Program-made: the position numbers and the translations under genes | Part shown: positions 1 to 5,239 of the stretch, in pieces | How the letters are laid out: each line of letters begins with the position of its first letter | How positions within the stretch are numbered: position 1 is the stretch's first letter | The notes under the pieces: generated by a model | What the model saw: the letters and a program-made list of their open reading frames with translations, nothing else | Database searches by the model: none | What the model was told of the DNA's origin: nothing | Assembly: GCA_003243255.1 (NCBI GenBank) | Contig: QFQM01000235.1 | Location: 1-6,684 of the forward strand | Length of the DNA: 6,684 nt | Direction of reading: 5' to 3' | DNA from: Flavobacterium psychrophilum | GTDB lineage: Bacteria; Bacteroidota; Bacteroidia; Flavobacteriales; Flavobacteriaceae

Positions 1-436
1 AGCTTCCATCGCTTAGTTTCACGTTTAATAATGATACAGGCCCATGACACACAGCACCAACAACAGCACCACGCTCATAAGTTTCTTTAATTACCTGTTT
101 AAGTAAGGTATGTTCTGGCATGTCAACCATAGGTGCTAAACCTCCGGGTACAAATATTGCATCGTATTTACTTACGTCTACAGTAGAAAGTTTTACTGCT
201 TTTTGCATATCTGCCCAGCCTTTACCTGTAAGGAAAGCAAGGTTGTCCGGATCTGCAGCAGACTGGAGATCGTCAAGATATGGCGTATCACCGGTAAGGC
301 TGGCAAAATCAATCTGATAGTTTGCTCTGGCAAATTCACCATAAGGGTGAGCTACTTCCGGTAAAAAATTACCTGTTCTTCTGTTGTTTGGGCCAATTGC
401 ATTGGCATTAGAAACAATGATTAAAACTTTTTTCAT
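1..436 (-). CDS. Hsp31-like DJ-1/PfpI family protein (C-terminus outside window)
   Basis: Partial gene: 145 codons from ATG at 436 are present and the frame is still open at the left edge. The product has no signal peptide and begins with a Rossmann-like strand (MKKVLIIVSN). The segment RTGNFLPEVAHPY (residues 20-32) supplies the conserved Glu27 of the Hsp31-like subgroup, VPGGLAPM follows at 96-103, and the nucleophile elbow AVCHGP places the reactive Cys130 before His131. Members of this subgroup are glutathione-independent glyoxalases (methylglyoxal to lactate), deglycases or holdases; which applies here cannot be read from sequence. The start lies 44 bp after the stop of the ABM monooxygenase gene on the same strand, so the two probably share a transcript. 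A C-terminal scrap of the same subgroup survives at 2071-2169. The family call is firm; the substrate is inference. Confidence 0.9.
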   Translation of the reverse strand, partial: MKKVLIIVSNANAIGPNNRRTGNFLPEVAHPYGEFARANYQIDFASLTGDTPYLDDLQSAADPDNLAFLTGKGWADMQKAVKLSTVDVSKYDAIFVPGGLAPMVDMPEHTLLKQVIKETYERGAVVGAVCHGPVSLLNVKLSDGS

Positions 437-480
437 GATTATAGATATTTATAAGTTAATAGAATATTGATGTTTTGAAT

Positions 481-771
481 TTAAATAAGCTGTTTTACAA
501 CATATACTTCGCGCACTTCTAAATGAGGAACTATCTTTCCTACTACGATTGACTGATAATGCTCCGAATTCCTATGAGCCTCCTGAGCTTCAGCATCAAC
601 ATATCGTTCATGCAGTATCAGTTCATTGGGATCGTTTTCAGACTGGTAAATGGCATAGTGAATATTACCTGGCTCTTTTTTTGTTTTCTCAGCCAATGTT
701 GGTAATAATTTTAGTATTCCTGCTGTTTCTGTTTCCTTGATTTTCCATTTTACAATGACTTCTTTTTCCAT
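481..771 (-). CDS. Small cytosolic ABM-domain (YgiN-like) monooxygenase
   Basis: A 96-residue protein that is almost entirely one antibiotic biosynthesis monooxygenase (ABM) domain, a ferredoxin-like dimeric alpha+beta barrel. Visible family marks are a first strand VIVKWKIKE (residues 5-13), GNIHYAIYQS (35-44), the LILHERYVD strand with Glu55, and the following helix AQEAHRNSEHY with His66 and His71. Known relatives are cofactor-free quinol monooxygenases such as YgiN and small oxygenases of aromatic polyketides; some members are only stress proteins. There is no signal peptide, so it should be cytoplasmic, unlike the exported two-domain relative at 3471-4211. The ATG at 771 is preceded by an A-rich stretch without Shine-Dalgarno, usual for Bacteroidota. 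It is probably the first gene of an operon with the DJ-1/PfpI gene downstream. The real substrate is unknown. Confidence 0.88.
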   Translation of the reverse strand: MEKEVIVKWKIKETETAGILKLLPTLAEKTKKEPGNIHYAIYQSENDPNELILHERYVDAEAQEAHRNSEHYQSIVVGKIVPHLEVREVYVVKQLI

Positions 772-840
772 TTTTTATACTTTTTTAGATTTTTAAATGC
801 TTTGATAATACACTCCAAAATTCCAAAATCAACACCTTAA

Positions 841-954
841 AAAAATTGATATATGGTAAGAAATGATGTTTTTAATTAAATGATTATCAATTGATTTACA
901 ACCCAAAGTTATATAGCTGTAAACTCATAAAAATTATCCTATGGTAAGAAATGA
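841..954. repeat. Pair of direct repeats in the ABM gene upstream region
   Basis: The element AAAAATT-N5-ATGGTAAGAAATGA occurs twice in the same orientation, at 841-866 and 929-954. The two copies start 88 bp apart. The 14-base core is identical in both. The candidate promoter at 904-911 lies between them. In promoter coordinates the upstream copy falls near -44 to -57 and the downstream copy lies inside the leader. This arrangement suggests paired regulator binding sites; that function is inference. Confidence 0.6.
904..911 (-). promoter_or_regulatory. Candidate -7 element for the ABM/DJ-1 operon
   Basis: On the minus strand this reads TAACTTTG, an exact match to the Bacteroidota -7 word TAnnTTTG. 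No convincing -33 TTG element is seen at the usual spacing. Transcription would begin near 898 and give a leader of about 125 nt. A chance match in AT-rich DNA is possible. Confidence 0.4.
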
Positions 955-985
955 GATACATTAAAAAATAAAACTATCCATGAGA

Positions 986-1023
986 CTATAAAAAAGAGGG
1001 ATGTCTGTAATGACATCCCTCTT
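986..1023 (-). terminator. Intrinsic terminator of the first Crp/Fnr gene
   Basis: A perfect 12-bp stem, AAGAGGGATGTC (994-1005) paired with GACATCCCTCTT (1012-1023), encloses a 6-base loop. On the minus strand it is followed by a run of T. It lies about 20 bp after the regulator stop codon, so it should separate the regulator transcript from the downstream ABM/DJ-1 operon. Confidence 0.88.
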
Positions 1024-1044
1024 CCTATTAATTTTATTTGTATG

Positions 1045-1623
1045 TTATTTTTTTGCAAGCTCATGCCTCACACGGCTAAGGCTCTCTGTAGTTATTCCTA
1101 AATAAGAAGCCAAATGGTAATTCTTAATATGTTTTTCGATATCAGGATATGATTTTACAAATCTCAGGTATTTTTCTTCCGCAGTTGATGCCAGGTCGGA
1201 CAATATCCTTTTTTGATAGCTGCCAAAAAATCGTTCCATTTTAATCCTGAAAAAACTTTCTATTTGCGGAATTTCTTTATAAAGCTGCTCCATACTTTCT
1301 TTGGAAATCTTATATATCAGAGCCTCTGTAACACAATCTACATAAAATATTGACTTTTCACCAGTAAAAAAAGCAGTATAGTCTGTAATCCACCAGTCAC
1401 TAACTGCAAACTGTAAAGTGTACTCTTTACCTGTTTCGGTAATAAAATAAGTTCTCAGGCATCCGCTAAAAACAAAATACTGATATGGCACGAGATTCCC
1501 GGGAGTCAATAGAACTTCTCCCTTTTTTACAAGAATTTCTTCAAATTTACTTTCTGCAATATCTATCTCAGAAGGTGAAAAATCAATATTCTTAAAAATA
1601 TCACGTATTGTACAATTTTTCAT
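1045..1623 (-). CDS. Crp/Fnr-family transcriptional regulator (first of three)
   Basis: A 192-residue regulator with an N-terminal cyclic-nucleotide-binding-type beta barrel (about residues 25-115), a long dimerisation helix (about 118-145) and a C-terminal winged helix-turn-helix (about 165-188, HLASYLGITTESLSRVR). The barrel lacks the Gly-Glu/Arg-Ser phosphate cassette that binds cAMP in E. coli CRP; that region instead reads WWITDYTAFF (77-86), so a different or no small ligand is expected. The recognition helix is T-E-SLSR: the CRP glutamate and second arginine are kept but the first arginine is Thr179. It is divergent from the decayed OYE gene and upstream of the ABM/DJ-1 operon, so these are its likely targets (inference). 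ATG at 1623 is followed by a full-length domain, which supports the start. A strong terminator follows the gene. Confidence 0.92.
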   Translation of the reverse strand: MKNCTIRDIFKNIDFSPSEIDIAESKFEEILVKKGEVLLTPGNLVPYQYFVFSGCLRTYFITETGKEYTLQFAVSDWWITDYTAFFTGEKSIFYVDCVTEALIYKISKESMEQLYKEIPQIESFFRIKMERFFGSYQKRILSDLASTAEEKYLRFVKSYPDIEKHIKNYHLASYLGITTESLSRVRHELAKK

Positions 1624-1657
1624 AATGATGCTTTTAGTGACTTATAGAAATATTATT

Positions 1658-1665
1658 CAAATATA
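1658..1665 (-). promoter_or_regulatory. Candidate -7 element for the first Crp/Fnr gene
   Basis: The minus strand reads TATATTTG, an exact TAnnTTTG match. Transcription would start near 1652 and leave a short leader of about 28 nt before the ATG at 1623. No clear -33 element is seen at 17-23 bp upstream. Confidence 0.45.
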
Positions 1666-1748
1666 TACTTTTTCAAGATTGCTAATCACTATTGAACAAC
1701 AGCATTGTTAAGATGAATTAATAAATACAGACTTATAAAAAGGAATTT

Positions 1749-1764
1749 ATTACCAAAGGGTAAT
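1749..1764. promoter_or_regulatory. Candidate operator ATTACC-N4-GGTAAT in divergent intergenic region
   Basis: A perfect 6-bp inverted repeat with a 4-base spacer lies between the divergent Crp/Fnr gene and the OYE remnant. It is about 55 bp upstream of the OYE start at 1818. Its GGTAA half also appears in both copies of the direct repeat upstream of the ABM gene (at 856-859 and 944-947 within ATGGTAAG). The shared word and the symmetric form fit a dimeric regulator site, perhaps for the neighbouring regulator; the link is inference. Confidence 0.45.
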
Positions 1765-1772
1765 ATTTATGA

Positions 1773-2070
<298 letters not shown>

Positions 2071-2072
<2 letters not shown>

Positions 2073-2169
2073 TATTGCTGATGGAAATCTTGTTACTGGA
2101 CAAAACCCTGCATCGGCTAAAGGAGTTGCAGAAAAAATGATTACTATTTTAGAATCTTCAAAAAGATAA
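2071..2169 (+). pseudogene. C-terminal remnant of an Hsp31-like DJ-1/PfpI gene
   Basis: Directly at the end of the OYE remnant, shifted by one frame, the plus strand codes for SIADGNLVTGQNPASAKGVA and about a dozen further residues to a TAA at 2167-2169. DGNLhTGQNPAS (h, hydrophobic) is the hallmark C-terminal segment of Hsp31-like class I glutamine-amidotransferase-fold proteins, the same subgroup as the partial gene at 1-436 and unlike the exported DJ-1 at 4344-5159, which ends in the SRHP form. No start codon or nucleophile elbow is left, so it is a gene tail only. It implies that an OYE gene was once followed on this strand by a DJ-1 gene, and that a deletion of perhaps 1-1.5 kb (estimated from typical family lengths) fused the two. 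Confidence 0.78.
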
Positions 2170-2206
2170 TTCCGGCAAGCGCAACATTATTGTAATAGTT
2201 CGATAT

Positions 2207-2218
2207 CTTTTATAAAAG
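2207..2218. repeat. 12-bp palindrome CTTTTATAAAAG
   Basis: A perfect palindrome in the otherwise empty stretch between the DJ-1 remnant and the terminator. It could be a chance AT-rich palindrome; no function is assigned. Confidence 0.3.
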
Positions 2219-2248
2219 TGTTCGAAAATTGTCCGGGAAAGTCCAGCA

Positions 2249-2286
2249 AAAAATAAAAGCCTGCAAATTTGCAGGCTTTTATTTTT
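2249..2286. terminator. Bidirectional terminator, perfect 38-bp palindrome
   Basis: Two perfectly complementary 19-base arms meet at 2267/2268. The core is AGCCTGCAAATTTGCAGGCT, flanked by A-runs on the left and T-runs on the right. In either direction it forms a GC-rich stem followed by U's. It lies 80 bp after the DJ-1 remnant (plus strand) and about 40 bp after the response-regulator remnant (minus strand). It would have served as the shared terminator of two convergent genes, both now decayed. Confidence 0.88.
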
Positions 2287-2326
2287 AATCCACTATAAAC
2301 TAAGCATAAAGTTTAATTCAAAACGT

Positions 2327-2431
2327 CTATCCCACATCTGCTTTATCCAGTAATTTATACCCTTTATTTCTCACATTAATAATTTCAACATTCGGATCGG
2401 CAGAAATGACATTGTAAGATTCGTGCATGTA
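2327..2431 (-). pseudogene. C-terminal remnant of an OmpR-family response regulator
   Basis: On the minus strand about 34 codons end at TAG (2327-2329). The central part reads SADPNVEIINVRNKGYKL, the classic last strand-wing of the OmpR/PhoB winged helix (D-x-x-hEIhNVRxxGYKL, h hydrophobic). An in-frame TGA at 2432-2434 cuts the frame before the recognition helix and the whole receiver domain, so only a scrap remains. Sequence homology appears to stop near 2425, where other sequence begins. No sensor kinase is nearby. This is a second decay or deletion scar within about 350 bp of the OYE/DJ-1 scar. The match is short but very characteristic. Confidence 0.65.
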
Positions 2432-2575
2432 TCAGGACAGGATATTGGAACTAAATTAGAAACAGCTATAAGCAAAGTCATGTAGCACATTTAAGAAACA
2501 GCCCTGTATATTAAGTTTTTTATTAATTTTAGTAATCCTTACAGGTGTATCATCATAACCGGAAATTAAGATCAA
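2432..2575. other. Intergenic stretch before the second Crp/Fnr gene
   Basis: No gene is supported. A short plus-strand reading ending at TAG 2483-2485 (VSGQDIGTKLETAISKVM at its end) resembles a coding tail in composition, but I do not recognise it. A compact inverted repeat GTAA-TCC-TTAC lies at 2532-2542, 34 bp before the regulator start, where an autoregulatory site could sit. No exact TAnnTTTG promoter word is seen; the nearest form is TAATTTTA at 2523-2530. Confidence 0.35.
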
Positions 2576-3145
2576 ATGCACAAACTGCGAACTCATATAG
2601 AAGAGATTACACCTTTATCAGATCAAGAATTTGAATATATAAAGACATTCTTTAGTGAAAAAACAGTGCGCAAACATCAGTATCTTATTCAGGAAGGAGA
2701 TAAGGTTACTTGTGAATATTGGATAATTAAAGGAATTTTCAGGGCCTTTTATCTTGATCAGGATGGACGTGAACATATAATTCAGTTCGCTTTAGAGAAC
2801 TGGTGGCTTTCAGATTACAATGCATTCTTTAATCAGACAGAATCGAAAATCAACATTGTATGCATGGAAGATGCCGAAGTGGTATGCCTGACACTTTTTG
2901 CCAGGGAACAATTAGCCTCTGAACTTCATAAAATGGAGCATTTCTTCAGAATGAAGCTTACCAAAGGATATTCAGCCCAACAACTCAGGATCATGTCGCT
3001 TCTTTCAGGAAACCCTAAACAGCGATATGAAGAGTTTGCAGGCCTTTATCCTTCTATCATGCAAAAAATACCTAAAAAATACATCGCAGAATACCTGGGA
3101 GTTAGCCGCGAAACTTTAAGCCGATTATATTCAAACAATCAGTAG
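2576..3145 (+). CDS. Crp/Fnr-family transcriptional regulator (second), CRP-like recognition helix
   Basis: A 189-residue regulator with the same plan as the one at 1045-1623: an N-terminal beta barrel (about residues 22-112), a dimerisation helix (about 115-143) and a C-terminal helix-turn-helix (about 165-187, KYIAEYLGVSRETLSRLY). The barrel again has the WWLSDYNAFF segment (76-85) instead of a canonical cAMP phosphate cassette, so the effector is unknown. Unlike the other two regulators here, its recognition helix is S-RET-LSR: Arg178, Glu179 and Arg183 match E. coli CRP Arg180, Glu181 and Arg185, the residues that read GTGA half-sites. A perfect TGTGA-N6-TCACA lies 208 bp after its stop, upstream of the exported ABM gene. 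It therefore probably controls that gene and the DJ-1/OYE genes behind it (inference). The start at 2576 has an A-rich leader and no Shine-Dalgarno. Confidence 0.93.
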   Translation: MHKLRTHIEEITPLSDQEFEYIKTFFSEKTVRKHQYLIQEGDKVTCEYWIIKGIFRAFYLDQDGREHIIQFALENWWLSDYNAFFNQTESKINIVCMEDAEVVCLTLFAREQLASELHKMEHFFRMKLTKGYSAQQLRIMSLLSGNPKQRYEEFAGLYPSIMQKIPKKYIAEYLGVSRETLSRLYSNNQ

Positions 3146-3330
3146 CACATTTCTACACCATTTGATTTTTTCCTTATTACGAAGCCAAAAATCTGCTGCT
3201 GTTAGTACCATTCTTATCCTAAGTCAATAATTCTTCGTATTAACTCCAATACATTTGTATTATTAACATACTGATATTCAATGCTGTTTAAAATAGAACT
3301 GCAGCATTATGGATTAGCTATGCCTGGCAA

Positions 3331-3349
3331 TCAGAATACCTCATTCTGA
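3331..3349. promoter_or_regulatory. Inverted repeat TCAGAAT-N5-ATTCTGA next to the CRP-type site
   Basis: Perfect 7-base arms with a 5-base spacer end 3 bp before the TGTGA site. It has no T-run and lies inside a promoter region, so a second operator is more likely than a terminator. Confidence 0.4.
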
Positions 3350-3352
3350 ATA

Positions 3353-3368
3353 TGTGATTCAAATCACA
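3353..3368. promoter_or_regulatory. CRP-type operator TGTGA-N6-TCACA
   Basis: TGTGATTCAAATCACA is a perfect match to the CRP consensus half-sites with the correct 6-base spacer; the arms extend to TGTGAT/ATCACA. It lies between the Crp/Fnr gene whose recognition helix keeps the CRP base-contact residues and the ABM gene. The centre is 110 bp before the ATG at 3471. I saw no second full site in the window. Confidence 0.72.
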
Positions 3369-3470
3369 CTTTTTAAGTGCGTTCAGTCAACTTCCCGGGA
3401 GAATATTCGTCAGAAATTTGTCCTGATAAACAACTCATTATCATTTTACAAAACAACTAAAACCAAGATT

Positions 3471-4211
3471 ATGAAAACATCGGTACCTTTTAACAAAAAA
3501 GCCTCACTGATCATAAGTATCCTACTAATGATTACAGGCGAAATTACAGCAAATAAGAACAATACTGCTTTTGCACACATAACCCGTTATGAAGTAAAAC
3601 CGCAACAGGTTGAAGAATTCAAAAAAACACTCAGTAACTATGTTACTCATGCTTTAGCCAACAAAAATAATATAATGGCCGAAGCGTATTATGAACAGGA
3701 CAAACCAACAGTATTGTGGCTTATTGAAAGATGGAACGACAAAAGTCAATATGACGCTTTTACAAAAAATGAGCAAGCCAATAAAGTAACTTCCCTTTCT
3801 AAAAAATCACTAACACAGCCTGTTAAGGAATATCTACTAAAAGACCTTGAGCCATTAACCAAAGAACAATGGCGCAAAACTTCTAAAAAAGAAGACAATC
3901 AGATTGTTATAATGCTCTTTGTAGATGCCAAAGCCGGAACCCAGCAAAACTTTAAGGATACTTACCATATAGCAATGCCTCAGTTTCGTGGTGAGCCGGG
4001 AGTAGTAACATACCAGTTAAGTGAAATAGAAGGTGATGGTACTCACTTCGTAACTTTTGAAAAATTCAGGGGACAAGATGCATTTCAATATCATCTGAAC
4101 TTCCCTCCCATCCAGCCGGTCATCGACTACTTAAATACAAGCATTCAGGAGCAGCCATTTCAAAAAGGACTACATACACTGATAGAATTTGCTCCAATGA
4201 CCCGAGAATAA
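3471..4211 (+). CDS. Exported protein with two tandem ABM domains
   Basis: A 246-residue protein. The ATG at 3471 is chosen because it opens a typical signal peptide: Lys9-Lys10, hydrophobic ASLIISILLMI (11-21) and a likely signal-peptidase cut after ITA (27). Two ABM folds follow. The first (about 33-125) has FAHITRYEVKPQQVEEF and the strand VLWLIERWNDKSQYDAF with Glu86. The second (about 144-240) has IVIMLFVDAKAG, GEPGVVTYQLSE and FVTFEKFRGQDAFQYHL. A fused pair mimics the usual ABM homodimer. Export makes it unlike most ABM enzymes, which are cytosolic; its substrate would have to be in the periplasm or envelope, for example quinone-like or electrophilic compounds (inference). It lies after the Crp/Fnr gene and its operator and 132 bp before the exported DJ-1 gene. 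An upstream ATG at 3354 would bury the signal peptide and overlap the operator. Confidence 0.85.
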   Translation: MKTSVPFNKKASLIISILLMITGEITANKNNTAFAHITRYEVKPQQVEEFKKTLSNYVTHALANKNNIMAEAYYEQDKPTVLWLIERWNDKSQYDAFTKNEQANKVTSLSKKSLTQPVKEYLLKDLEPLTKEQWRKTSKKEDNQIVIMLFVDAKAGTQQNFKDTYHIAMPQFRGEPGVVTYQLSEIEGDGTHFVTFEKFRGQDAFQYHLNFPPIQPVIDYLNTSIQEQPFQKGLHTLIEFAPMTRE

Positions 4212-4215
4212 TACT

Positions 4216-4226
4216 AGAACAGTTCT
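4216..4226. promoter_or_regulatory. Short inverted repeat AGAAC-A-GTTCT
   Basis: Perfect 5-base arms around a single A, just after the ABM stop and upstream of the candidate DJ-1 promoter. It is too small and lacks the T-run of a terminator; an operator role is possible but unproven. Confidence 0.25.
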
Positions 4227-4262
4227 TAACCAAAGTCAATGAAGGTAACGTAGCTGCACAAC

Positions 4263-4270
4263 TACATTTG
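4263..4270 (+). promoter_or_regulatory. Candidate -7 element for the exported DJ-1 gene
   Basis: TACATTTG is an exact TAnnTTTG match, with a start expected near 4276 and a leader of about 70 nt. No TTG is found at the expected -33 position. The same word occurs at 3250-3257. The leader contains a run of 13 A at 4295-4307. Confidence 0.4.
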
Positions 4271-4294
4271 CCAATAACAAATTGTAAATCAGAT

Positions 4295-4307
4295 AAAAAA
4301 AAAAAAA
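4295..4307. repeat. Homopolymer of 13 A in the DJ-1 leader
   Basis: An uninterrupted A13 tract, followed by TT and six more A, ends 36 bp before the DJ-1 start codon. It lies outside any coding frame. Such a tract can slip in length and change leader or promoter geometry, or simply favour translation initiation in Bacteroidota. Confidence 0.6.
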
Positions 4308-4343
4308 TTAAAAAACCATTATTAATAATAAACGAAACGTATC

Positions 4344-5159
4344 ATGAAAAATTTAAAACAAATCTTAGCAACAGTTTTTTTAAGTGTATTTATAGCAATT
4401 AGTACAAATGCACAGGTAAAAGTTCATGCCAATCAGGTTACTGACCATGAACTGACAGTAATGAATCAATTGGCTACGCCTTCTGTAGTTTCGGTAATGC
4501 CGGTATCGGCACTTCTCAATGCTCCGGGTAACGAAGCTCTCAGGGCTTTCTTCTTCACTCCGGTAAAAGACAGGAATGTATTAAAAGGTAAAAGAATCGC
4601 CGTGCTCGCTGCCGATGGATTTGAGGAAATTGAATTAACCGGCCCTGTTTGGTATTTTAAAGAACTTGGCGCTCAGGTTGATATTGTAGCTCCAAAATAT
4701 AACCCCGCCCCTGCCCGATATGGCCTAAGCAGCCCGGAAATGGCTAAAACACATATTATGGCCATACAATACCTGCAACCTGTAGGATGGATCAAATTTG
4801 ACCGTACTGCAGATCAGATAAAAGTGAGCGATTATGATGCGATATTTATTCCGGGTGGTGCCTGGAATCCGGATAACCTTAGATATGACAAAGACGTAAT
4901 TAAATTCATTCAGGATTTCAACAAATCAGGAAAACTGATTGCTGCCATCTGTCATGCTCCGGTAGTACTGGCTTCGGCAGATATTCTTAAAGGACGAAAA
5001 CTTACAGGATACTGGAATATTCAGTCTGATCTTAAAAATGCAGGAGCAATAGTATCTGATGTACCTGTAGTTACCGATGGAAACATTATAACCAGCAGAC
5101 ACCCGATAGATGTAGCCGATTTCTCTAAAGCAGTTGAAAGCTGGCTTGCAAAAAAATAA
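4344..5159 (+). CDS. Exported DJ-1/PfpI family protein
   Basis: A 271-residue protein with a signal peptide (Lys2/Lys5, hydrophobic ILATVFLSVFIAIS at 7-20, probable cut before Gln24 in TNAQ). Residues 25-78 are a linker-like extension with no family match. The DJ-1/PfpI fold runs from about 82: RIAVLAADGFEEIEL with the conserved acidic Glu94-Glu97 cluster, DAIFIPGG (165-172), the nucleophile elbow AAICHAP with Cys203-His204, and the closing DGNIITSRHPIDVADF (245-260) typical of the PfpI/YhbO subgroup. The core is enlarged by a segment at about 118-152 (YNPAPARYG to GWIKFDR). Known relatives are proteases, deglycases or chaperones of the cytosol; an exported form suggests carbonyl or thiol protection in the envelope (inference). 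It lies between the exported ABM gene and the OYE gene on the same strand. The start has an A-rich leader. Confidence 0.88.
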   Translation: MKNLKQILATVFLSVFIAISTNAQVKVHANQVTDHELTVMNQLATPSVVSVMPVSALLNAPGNEALRAFFFTPVKDRNVLKGKRIAVLAADGFEEIELTGPVWYFKELGAQVDIVAPKYNPAPARYGLSSPEMAKTHIMAIQYLQPVGWIKFDRTADQIKVSDYDAIFIPGGAWNPDNLRYDKDVIKFIQDFNKSGKLIAAICHAPVVLASADILKGRKLTGYWNIQSDLKNAGAIVSDVPVVTDGNIITSRHPIDVADFSKAVESWLAKK

Positions 5160-5171
5160 TAAAACAAAATT

Positions 5172-5208
5172 AGGATCAAGGGAGATGCCCGGTTGCCTCC
5201 CTTGTCCT
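5172..5208. terminator. Hairpin between DJ-1 and OYE genes
   Basis: CAAGGGAG (5177-5184) pairs with CTCCCTTG (5197-5204). The stem extends through AGGA/TCCT across a one-base bulge; the loop is 12 bases. On the plus strand it is not followed by a strong T-run, so it is more likely a partial terminator or an mRNA-stability stem that sets OYE levels than a full stop. Confidence 0.45.
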
Positions 5209-5239
5209 TAAATAACATATGACCGGATAAAATTTAGAC

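Larger units (their letters stand above)
3146..3470. other. 325-bp regulatory intergenic region before the exported ABM gene
   Basis: No gene is supported. The region holds a palindrome AATACA-TT-TGTATT (3248-3261) that contains an exact -7 word TACATTTG (3250-3257), an inverted repeat TCAGAAT-N5-ATTCTGA (3331-3349) and the CRP-type site (3353-3368). It also has a near -7 word GAAATTTG (3413-3420) that would place the CRP-type site near -65. An open frame from ATG 3354 runs into the ABM gene, but its first 39 codons overlap the operator and look non-coding. Confidence 0.6.

Noticed and set aside
120..317. Open frame on the plus strand opposite the partial DJ-1 gene
   Set aside because: The minus strand carries clear DJ-1 motifs through this stretch; the plus-strand peptide resembles no family and has no promoter or leader.
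549..740. Open frame on the plus strand with a hydrophobic C-terminal end
   Set aside because: It is antisense to the ABM gene, which accounts for the sequence; the hydrophobic stretch comes from reverse reading of Lys/Glu codons.
886..895. ATCAATTGAT palindrome as an FNR site
   Set aside because: The FNR consensus is TTGAT-N4-ATCAA with outward order; here the half-sites are reversed and unspaced, and the DNA is very AT-rich.
3354..3470. Upstream ATG extending the exported ABM protein by 39 residues
   Set aside because: It begins inside the TGTGA operator and would place the signal peptide internally; the ATG at 3471 gives a normal signal peptide.
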